Shown: positions 21,686-28,794 of the stretch, one piece after another
How positions within the stretch are numbered: position 1 is the first letter of the stretch
Layout of the letters: each line of letters starts with the position of its first letter
Assembly (NCBI GenBank): GCA_964383365.1
Contig: CAYLHF010000034.1
Location: 1 to 30,494, forward strand
Direction: 5' to 3'
Length of the DNA: 30,494 nucleotides
Origin: CAYLHF01 sp964383365
GTDB lineage: Bacteria; Bacteroidota; Rhodothermia; Rhodothermales; UBA10348
Position numbers and translations under genes: made by a program
The notes under the pieces: generated by a model
Database searches by the model: none
What the model was told of the DNA's origin: nothing
Seen by the model: only the letters and a program-made list of their open reading frames with translations

Positions 21686-23617
21686 CTACAGCGATTGGGC
21701 AATTACATACGCTTCTACCGCGTAGAACTCGGGTAGACCCAGCCGATTGAGTTCGGCTGCCGTATCACAGTTCCTGTCTCTCGCCCGCTCCCAGAATTCC
21801 CGGCTATCGTAGGCACCTGGAAACATGGCCCGATCTTTCTGCGATTCGTGCTTGAAAATCGCTTCGATCTTACGATCCAGATCTGCCTTGGAGAGCGGTA
21901 TGAAAACATCGGTCCGGTCTATCTCCCACTCCTGCCACGCCCCTCGGTAAAGCCAGATGAGGGGATCTTGATGTTGTTCACTCTCTATGGCGCTATAGGC
22001 AGCAAGGGCCTTGCTAATTGCCGAATAGCACATTCTATGCGTACCGTGCGGATCGGAGAGGTCTCCAGCCACGAAAATGTGTTCTGGAGCCAACTCCTTC
22101 AGTAGATCCAGGACAATACCCGTGTCAGCAGGCCCGATAGGGTCTTTTCTAACGCGACCCGTCTTGTAAAACGGCATATCCAAAAACCGGGCGTCGTCGC
22201 GGGTCATACCCATGACCTCTATACCTGATATGGCTTCAGCATACCGTATGTAAGCCTTCAGTTCCTGCACTTCCTCGGAATCCACCTCTCCCGGACTCTT
22301 GGCTTCCAGAAAACTGCGAATCGTCGCGACACTCGAACGAACCCTGGACTCGATTCCCGATCCAAGATCGAATACCCGGCCTGTCATCTCCAGGAAACGG
22401 AGATATCTCCTGACGTCAGCATCAAACACAGCAACAGAACCGTTGGTCATGTAGGCTACAGTCACTTCATTTCCGTTCGTAACAAGCCGATCGAGCATCC
22501 CTCCCATGCTGATCACATCGTCATCCGGATGCGGACTGAACAGGATCACCTTTTTTCCTGAGATCACATCGTCCCTGTAGGCGATCCTCCGCCTCAGATC
22601 CTCGAAGACGCTGAGACACAATTCATCCGTCTCTGGGTAGGCACTCGTCAGGCTATGCAGATAATGTTGATGAAAATCCCCCTTTTCAAGGCGCATGATT
22701 GCTTTTTCGACCGTGTGCGAGAGCCAGATCACCGCCCTTTTGGCCAGAGATTCGTCCCACCGGACATTGGAAACAACCCACGGTGTCTTGATCCGGGTCA
22801 ACTCCCCGGACGCCGGGACATCCACATAGAATGACGCCCTCGCGTGCTTCTGTAGATACGTCGCCGTTACCTCTCTGGTGGGTTTTTCCTCAACCGCACG
22901 ACGGATGATCGGTGCTTTATGTTCTCCGGTTGCCATCAAAATCACTTCCCGGGCATCCAGAATCGTTCCCACACCCATTGTAATAGCCTGTCGCGGGACA
23001 TTTTCCTCGCCAAAAAAGTCACTCGCAGCGTCTTTGATGGTTATTTCGTCCAGAATGATGGCTCTCGTACGGGTGTCTGGACCCGAACCCGGCTCATTGA
23101 ATCCGATATGTCCACTTCTACCGATTCCAAGCAGCACGAGATCGAGGCCACCACAATCGACGATTTTCTGTTCGTACGACTCGCAGAAGGATTCAAATTC
23201 ATCGGGGGCAACATCCCCCCGGGGAATATGAATATTTTGCTCTTGAATATTGACGTGATTGAAGAAGTTTTCGGCCATAAAACGATGGTAGCTCTGGATG
23301 CTACCGGGGTCCATGGGGTAATATTCGTCCAGATTAAATGCGATTACACCGGAAAAATCGAGTCCCTGCGTATGCATCTTGATAAGATGCTCGTAGACTC
23401 CGAGCGGTGTGGAACCGGTGGGAAGACCGAGGACACAGGGACGCCCCGTAGAGGCTCTCTCTTCAATCAGATCCCTGATACGTTCGGCTACCTGGCACGA
23501 TAAATCGGAAGCATTCTCGAATATTCTGACCGGAATACGCTCCTTCCGTTTTGCGTCCTGTCCGCTTGAGGAGTGAATGGCGTCCGCGATTCTCGACTGT
23601 GCGTCTGATGTAGACAT
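21686..23617 (-). CDS. nagB: NagB-like domain fused to PIG-L/LmbE deacetylase domain
   Basis: This 643-residue protein is more than twice the usual NagB length. Residues about 28-290 are a glucosamine-6-phosphate deaminase-like domain with GLPTGSTPLGVYEHL, FNLDEYYPM (Asp97) and GIGRSGHIGFNEPGS. In E. coli the base is an Asp-His-Glu group; here His170 and Glu175 are kept but the Asp position is Ser168. Residues about 350-620 form a PIG-L/LmbE zinc deacetylase-like domain with FSPHPDDDVIS (363-367) and DPHGTH (522-527). This long form is known from Bacteroidota, and a joint deacetylase-deaminase function on amino-sugars is a reasonable guess. It is divergent from nifJ with a 254-bp gap. Confidence 0.92.
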   Translation of the reverse strand: MSTSDAQSRIADAIHSSSGQDAKRKERIPVRIFENASDLSCQVAERIRDLIEERASTGRPCVLGLPTGSTPLGVYEHLIKMHTQGLDFSGVIAFNLDEYYPMDPGSIQSYHRFMAENFFNHVNIQEQNIHIPRGDVAPDEFESFCESYEQKIVDCGGLDLVLLGIGRSGHIGFNEPGSGPDTRTRAIILDEITIKDAASDFFGEENVPRQAITMGVGTILDAREVILMATGEHKAPIIRRAVEEKPTREVTATYLQKHARASFYVDVPASGELTRIKTPWVVSNVRWDESLAKRAVIWLSHTVEKAIMRLEKGDFHQHYLHSLTSAYPETDELCLSVFEDLRRRIAYRDDVISGKKVILFSPHPDDDVISMGGMLDRLVTNGNEVTVAYMTNGSVAVFDADVRRYLRFLEMTGRVFDLGSGIESRVRSSVATIRSFLEAKSPGEVDSEEVQELKAYIRYAEAISGIEVMGMTRDDARFLDMPFYKTGRVRKDPIGPADTGIVLDLLKELAPEHIFVAGDLSDPHGTHRMCYSAISKALAAYSAIESEQHQDPLIWLYRGAWQEWEIDRTDVFIPLSKADLDRKIEAIFKHESQKDRAMFPGAYDSREFWERARDRNCDTAAELNRLGLPEFYAVEAYVIAQSL

Positions 23618-23871
23618 GACGGTTTAAAAAGGATGCAAATTTTAGCAAGCAGGCAATGTACGGCGTTTTATATCATCCGATGCCGAACAACTGGATCAAT
23701 AATGATTAAAGATTTTGTCTGCCGGATGAAAATGAGACGTAGGTGTTTCCCCTACTTCTTTAAGGGCTTTTCTCCCACAAGTCACGACGGGTTCAACCCT
23801 CAGGCTATCTGCCTCCTCTCCTATTTCTTACGGTTAGCCAATTGTGGCCTGAGCCAATCCGGAAATAGAAA
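23618..23871. promoter_or_regulatory. Divergent region between NagB/PIG-L and nifJ
   Basis: This 254-bp gap must contain promoters for both divergent genes. It holds two short hairpins: GTAGG (23739-23743) with CCTAC (23751-23755), and GGGT-TCA-ACCC at 23789-23799. The nifJ start is preceded by A-rich sequence with no Shine-Dalgarno. I could not place a convincing core promoter and found no tRNA; the GGGTTCAACCC resembles but does not match a T-arm. Confidence 0.5.
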
Positions 23872-26800
23872 ATGAGCGAACGTCTTGTGACGATGGACGG
23901 CAACGAAGCAGCCGCCCGAATTGCCTACGCCGTCAATGAAGTAATTGCGATCTATCCGATAACGCCAGCCTCTCCCATGGGAGAATGGGCGGACCTCTGG
24001 AGCGCACGAGATCACAAGAACATCTGGGGAACGACTCCGAGGGTTGTGGAAATGCAGGCAGAAGGCGGCGCTGCCGGCGCGGTACACGGTGCCCTGCAGT
24101 CCGGTGCGCTGACTACGACATTCACGGCCAGTCAGGGACTACTCCTGATGATTCCGAATATGTACAAGATCGCGGGAGAACTGACACCGACTGTCTTTCA
24201 TATAGCTGCCCGTAGCATTGCCGCACAGGCGCTCTCGATTTTCGGTGATCACAGCGATGTGATGGCGGCCAGAGGCTCCGGTTGGGCGATGTTGTTTGCG
24301 AATTCCGTCCAGGAGACGATGGACATTGCGCTGATCTCGCACGCAGCGACAATGGAAACGCGAATTCCTTTTCTTCACGTGTTCGACGGTTTCAGAACCT
24401 CCCACGAACTTCAGAAAATATCGATCATTGAGGAGTCGGCAGTACGAAGCATGATCGACGACCGGCTCGTTCTGGCCCATAGAAATCGTTCGTTATCCCC
24501 TGAGAATCCGACGATCCGGGGGACTGCTCAGAATCCCGACGTATTTTTTCAGGCAAGGGAAGCTTCAAATCCATTCTATGACGCGACCCCAGGAATCGTC
24601 CAGGAGTGTATGGATCGATTCGCCAGCCTGACAGGACGACACTATCATTTGTTTGATTATGTGGGCGCACCGGATGCTGAAGAAGTAATCGTCCTGATGG
24701 GATCGGGAGCCGAAACGGTCGACGAAACCGTCACCCATCTTGCCGCTTCCGGTCGGAAAGTAGGTCTGGTGAAAGTTCGGCTCTTCCGACCATTTTCGGC
24801 CTCACATTTCATCGATGCACTCCCCCGTAGCGTACAATCCGTTGCAGTACTCGATCGAACAAAAGAGCCCGGATCGGCCGGGGAACCGCTGTATCAGGAT
24901 GTCGTCACCGTGCTGGCTGAGTCCGCTGCAGATTCGAACTCGCCTCTCTCCTCGATGCCGCGAGTTCTGGGAGGGAGATACGGATTGTCGTCCAAGGAAT
25001 TTACCCCGGGCATGATACAGGGTGTCTTCGATCACCTGTCCACCGACGGAGCCCGGAATCATTTCACGGTGGGGATAGACGACGATGTAACACATACGAG
25101 TATCGCATTCAATGAGAACTGGTCTACGGAATCGGACGAAGTGACCCGGGCCGTATTCTGGGGTCTCGGCTCAGATGGAACCGTCGGAGCCAACAAGAAC
25201 TCCATCAAGATCATCGGTGAAAGCACCGACTTCTATTCGCAGGGTTATTTCGTATACGATTCGAAGAAGGCCGGGGCCCGAACCATCTCGCATCTTCGCT
25301 TCGGTCCGCGACCGATTCACTCGACATACCTGATTCGGCAGGCCAATTTCGTCGCAGTTCACCAATTCGGGTTTCTGGAGAGATATGACACGTTGGACCT
25401 TGCCATGCCAGGTGCGACATTTCTGCTCAACAGTCCGTATGGACCCGACGAGGTCTGGGATACGTTGCCGAAAAAGGTTCAGGAACAGATCCTGGAAGGA
25501 AATCTCACATTCTATGTCATTGACGCGTATCGCATCGCCTCAGAATTGGGACTCGGGGCGCGAATTAATACGATCATGCAGGCCTGTTTCTTTCATCTCT
25601 CGGGCATCCTCCCTCCTGCAGAGGCAATAGAAAAGATTAAAAGCTATATAGACAAGACGTACGGCAAGCGGGGTGAGGCTGTTGTCAAGAAGAATTTCGA
25701 AGCCGTCGACGCCGCCGTCGCTCACTTACACGCAGTCAGTTATCCGGAGACGGCCTCGAGTCTTGTCGCTGTTCGTCCTCCCGTACCGGAAGAATCACCC
25801 GATTTCGTCCGTACGGTGACGGCAGAGATGATAGCCGGTCGAGGCGATGCATTACCCGTCAGCGCGCTTCCAGTCGATGGCATCTATCCGAGCGGAACAA
25901 CCCAATGGGAGAAGCGAAATATCGCCGTCGAAATTCCAGAATGGGATGAGGATATCTGTATTCAGTGTGGCAAATGTGTCATTGTTTGTCCACATGCGGT
26001 CATCCGGTCCAAAGTGGTCTCCAACTCCATTCTGGAAGAAAAGCCGGATTCCTTCCGGGTAGCGAATGCCGGGTGGCGGGAATTTGAGGAGGCTTCGTAC
26101 ACCCTCCAGATCTCTCCCGAAGACTGTACCGGGTGTACACTCTGTGTCGAAGTCTGTCCGGCGAAAGACAAGACCCGGGTCGGACACAAAGCCCTTGATA
26201 TGGTTGCCCAGCGACCGATTCTTGAACGTGAGAAAGAGAATTGGGCCTTCTTCAAGACGCTACCCGACATAGATCGCGTCGGGGCCAGTGGGGACGGGGC
26301 CAGTCACAATTTGAGCTTCACGAAAGTTAAGAACGTTCAGCTCCTTGAGCCCCTGTTTGAGTTCTCCAGTGCGTGCGCCGGGTGCGGCGAGACACCGTAT
26401 CTGAAGTTGGTAACCCAGCTTTTCGGGGATCGCCTGTATGTAGCAAATGCCACGGGATGTTCGAGCATTTATGGAGGCAATCTTCCCACAACGCCGTGGA
26501 GTAAGAATAAGGACGGAAGAGGTCCTGCATGGGCCAATTCGCTTTTTGAAGACAATGCCGAATTCGGTCTCGGGATGCGGGTAGCCGTAGATAAACAGGT
26601 AGAGTACGTTCGGGAATTAGTAGATCGTATGCGTGACAAAATCGGCGATCACGCTGCTGATGCCTTACTGAACGCCGATCAAAGCGAAGATTTCGGTATC
26701 GAAGCACAACGCTCCAGGGTCGATTCGCTGAAACTCAAGGTTGCCGATCTGGACTCACCCGGTGCACGCGATCTGCTGAGCCTGGCAGATACGCTGGTCC

Positions 26801-27588
26801 GAAAGAGCGTTTGGATCATTGGAGGCGATGGCTGGGCGTATGACATCGGATATGGTGGACTCGACCACGTCCTGGCCAGCGGAAGAAACGTCAAAGTGCT
26901 CGTTCTTGACACCGAAGTGTACTCGAACACCGGCGGCCAGGCGTCGAAGGCAACGAGCCTGGGAGCGGTAGCCAAATTTGCGGCGGGTGGAAAACCGACC
27001 CCGAAAAAAGATCTGGGATTGCTCGCCATGGGATACGGCTATGTGTATGTGGCACAGGTTGCTATCGGTGCCAATGACAACCATACCATCAAGGCATTGC
27101 GCGAGGCTGAGAGTTACAATGGTCCGTCTCTCATCATCGCCTACAGTCATTGCATTGCCCACGGTATCGACATGTCTATCGGTCTCGACCAACAAAAAAA
27201 GGCGACAGGCTCAGGATACTGGCCGCTGTATCGATACGATCCGCGACGCGTCAAGGAGGGAAAAAATCCCTTCCAACTCGACTCGAAGAAGCCCTCGATC
27301 CCTCTTAAGGATTACATCTATAACGAGAGCAGATATTCGATTCTGAAAAAAACGAATCCAGACGCCGCGGGTGCGTTTTTGAAAGAAGCGCAGAAGCTCG
27401 TCTTGGACAAGTGGAAACAGTATGAAGGACTGGCCGCCCGAGATTCTTCGGACTCGACGAGTGGGGAACCCGTCCGGCCCGGACCGAAAAGACCTCCGGG
27501 AGCAGCCGGGCCGAAACGCCCACCCCAAGCTGCCGGGCCGAAACGCCCTCCTGGGCCTTCGGGGCCAAAGCGACCGCCGCAGTCCTGA
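23872..27588 (+). CDS. nifJ: Pyruvate:ferredoxin (flavodoxin) oxidoreductase, single chain
   Basis: This 1238-residue enzyme oxidises pyruvate to acetyl-CoA and CO2 while reducing ferredoxin. The N-terminal pyruvate-binding domain shows YPITPASPMGEW, TASQGLLLM and FDGFRTSHE. A gamma-type domain follows (about 415-610). Next come two [4Fe-4S] motifs, CIQCGKCVIVC (696-706) and CTGCTLCVEVC (752-762), then the cofactor-binding domain. That domain carries cysteines 835, 838, 863 and 1094 for the proximal cluster, and GGDGWAYDIGYGG for thiamine diphosphate. The end is odd: instead of a structured extension there is a tail of four GPKRPP repeats. The DHOD-like gene follows after 33 bp. Confidence 0.98.
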   Translation: MSERLVTMDGNEAAARIAYAVNEVIAIYPITPASPMGEWADLWSARDHKNIWGTTPRVVEMQAEGGAAGAVHGALQSGALTTTFTASQGLLLMIPNMYKIAGELTPTVFHIAARSIAAQALSIFGDHSDVMAARGSGWAMLFANSVQETMDIALISHAATMETRIPFLHVFDGFRTSHELQKISIIEESAVRSMIDDRLVLAHRNRSLSPENPTIRGTAQNPDVFFQAREASNPFYDATPGIVQECMDRFASLTGRHYHLFDYVGAPDAEEVIVLMGSGAETVDETVTHLAASGRKVGLVKVRLFRPFSASHFIDALPRSVQSVAVLDRTKEPGSAGEPLYQDVVTVLAESAADSNSPLSSMPRVLGGRYGLSSKEFTPGMIQGVFDHLSTDGARNHFTVGIDDDVTHTSIAFNENWSTESDEVTRAVFWGLGSDGTVGANKNSIKIIGESTDFYSQGYFVYDSKKAGARTISHLRFGPRPIHSTYLIRQANFVAVHQFGFLERYDTLDLAMPGATFLLNSPYGPDEVWDTLPKKVQEQILEGNLTFYVIDAYRIASELGLGARINTIMQACFFHLSGILPPAEAIEKIKSYIDKTYGKRGEAVVKKNFEAVDAAVAHLHAVSYPETASSLVAVRPPVPEESPDFVRTVTAEMIAGRGDALPVSALPVDGIYPSGTTQWEKRNIAVEIPEWDEDICIQCGKCVIVCPHAVIRSKVVSNSILEEKPDSFRVANAGWREFEEASYTLQISPEDCTGCTLCVEVCPAKDKTRVGHKALDMVAQRPILEREKENWAFFKTLPDIDRVGASGDGASHNLSFTKVKNVQLLEPLFEFSSACAGCGETPYLKLVTQLFGDRLYVANATGCSSIYGGNLPTTPWSKNKDGRGPAWANSLFEDNAEFGLGMRVAVDKQVEYVRELVDRMRDKIGDHAADALLNADQSEDFGIEAQRSRVDSLKLKVADLDSPGARDLLSLADTLVRKSVWIIGGDGWAYDIGYGGLDHVLASGRNVKVLVLDTEVYSNTGGQASKATSLGAVAKFAAGGKPTPKKDLGLLAMGYGYVYVAQVAIGANDNHTIKALREAESYNGPSLIIAYSHCIAHGIDMSIGLDQQKKATGSGYWPLYRYDPRRVKEGKNPFQLDSKKPSIPLKDYIYNESRYSILKKTNPDAAGAFLKEAQKLVLDKWKQYEGLAARDSSDSTSGEPVRPGPKRPPGAAGPKRPPQAAGPKRPPGPSGPKRPPQS
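27481..27588 (+). repeat. Four 27-bp repeats encoding GPKRPPxxx at the nifJ 3' end
   Basis: Four in-frame copies encode GPKRPPGAA, GPKRPPQAA, GPKRPPGPS and GPKRPPQS followed by the stop codon. The copies differ at wobble positions (for example AAAAGA, AAACGC, AAGCGA for Lys-Arg), so the peptide repeat is kept better than the DNA. The tail is basic, proline-rich and probably disordered. Confidence 0.93.
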
Positions 27589-27621
27589 ACAGCCTACTGA
27601 ACAATTCCAATAGACACGCAA

Positions 27622-28635
27622 ATGAATCTCCAGACGTCCTATCTCGGACTTACTCTTCGATCGCCGCTTGTTGCATCAGCATCTCCGCTTTCGGAATCGC
27701 TGGACAACATCAGAACCATGGAGGATCACGGTGCCGGTGCGGTGGTCATGTATTCCCTGTTCGAGGAGCAGATCGACCACGAGAGCCATGAAATTGATCA
27801 CTATCTCTCACTGGGAACAGACAGCGTCTCCGAGGCTCTTTCCTATTTTCCCGACTTTGACTCCTTCGAGACCGGTCCCGATGCCTACCTGAAGCATTTA
27901 CAGGCAGCAACCGAGGCAGTGAATATTCCCGTCATTGCCAGTCTGAATGGCGTAGATGCAGGTGGTTGGACGGCGTACGCAGCCAAGATGCAGCAAGCAG
28001 GGGCAGCGGCTCTTGAACTGAATCTGTACTACCTGCCCACCGACCCATCCCAGTCAGCCACCATTATCGAGCGACAGTATCTAAAAACGGTGGCCGCCGT
28101 GTGTCAGCACGTATCAATCCCCGTAGCTGTCAAATTGAGCCCCTTTCTCACTGCACCGGCTCATTTTATTCAGAGCGTTGCTGATCAAGGGGCCCGCGGT
28201 GCCGTTCTGTTCAATCGGTTCTACCAGCCGGATTTCGACCTGGAGGCGCTCGAGGTCGTTCCCCGCCTCCGTCTCTCCAAATCCGACGAAATGCTGCTAC
28301 CACTTCGATGGACGGCTATTCTACATGGACAGGTAGACATCGACCTTGCGCTTACTTCGGGAGTTCATTCCGCCGAGGATGTGCTGAAAGCGATGATGGC
28401 AGGCGCCCGCGTCACAATGATCGCGTCAGAACTATTGAGTGGAGGTATCAGTCGGCTCTCCGCAATGCGCTCGAACATGATCGAGTGGATGGAAGAACAT
28501 GAGTATGAGTCGATTGAGCAGCTTCAGGGAAGCATGAGCCGACAACATATTGCCAACCCCGAGGCATTCGAACGGGCCAACTACATGAAGGTCCTTAGAT
28601 CGTGGAATTGTGATCCAACGGGAACGCTTCTCTGA
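27622..28635 (+). CDS. Dihydroorotate dehydrogenase-like FMN protein
   Basis: This 337-residue protein has a DHOD-type TIM barrel: LGLTLRSPLVASASPLSES at the start, then NIPVIASLNG, AAALELNLYYLP, ISIPVAVKLSPFL (the FMN-contacting Lys), and a C-terminal phosphate-binding region (SGVHSAEDVLKAMMAGA). It belongs to the group annotated 'dihydroorotate dehydrogenase-like', often found beside PFOR genes in bacteria; no other pyrimidine gene is near. It probably shares the nifJ transcript and may use ferredoxin or a related electron partner, but its substrate is unknown. Confidence 0.88.
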   Translation: MNLQTSYLGLTLRSPLVASASPLSESLDNIRTMEDHGAGAVVMYSLFEEQIDHESHEIDHYLSLGTDSVSEALSYFPDFDSFETGPDAYLKHLQAATEAVNIPVIASLNGVDAGGWTAYAAKMQQAGAAALELNLYYLPTDPSQSATIIERQYLKTVAAVCQHVSIPVAVKLSPFLTAPAHFIQSVADQGARGAVLFNRFYQPDFDLEALEVVPRLRLSKSDEMLLPLRWTAILHGQVDIDLALTSGVHSAEDVLKAMMAGARVTMIASELLSGGISRLSAMRSNMIEWMEEHEYESIEQLQGSMSRQHIANPEAFERANYMKVLRSWNCDPTGTLL

Positions 28636-28640
28636 GCGTT
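28623..28640 (+). terminator. Possible stem-loop across the DHOD-like stop codon
   Basis: AACGCT (28623-28628) pairs with AGCGTT (28635-28640) around a six-base loop that includes most of the stop codon. A CTTTT tract appears only about 18 bases later (28658-28662), so this is a weak terminator candidate. Confidence 0.3.
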
Positions 28641-28689
28641 GGCACGGGAGTGAGCTACTTTTATACACGTCCGGTCTGACGTCGGGAAT

Positions 28690-28699
28690 GGTCCGGACC
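28690..28699. promoter_or_regulatory. GGTCCGGACC palindrome upstream of the gamma-glutamyltransferase gene
   Basis: This perfect 10-bp palindrome lies about 95 bp before the ggt start. A neighbouring CCGGTC (28671-28676) can also pair with GACCGG (28696-28701). A TACATTTTG sequence at 28745-28753 is close to the Bacteroidota -7 element TAnnTTTG but has one extra base. An operator and promoter for ggt are plausible here but not shown. Confidence 0.35.
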
Positions 28700-28794
28700 G
28701 GTCGTGAATGTATTGGCATGGTAGCGCGGACGGTGTAATTGCGTTACATTTTGCTCGTTCATTTTCTTTCGGACACCATACGGCATTCCCATCC

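Noticed and set aside
23789..23799. tRNA T-arm-like GGGTTCAACCC
   Set aside because: The stem-loop geometry is wrong for a T-arm (three-base loop) and no acceptor, D or anticodon stems surround it.
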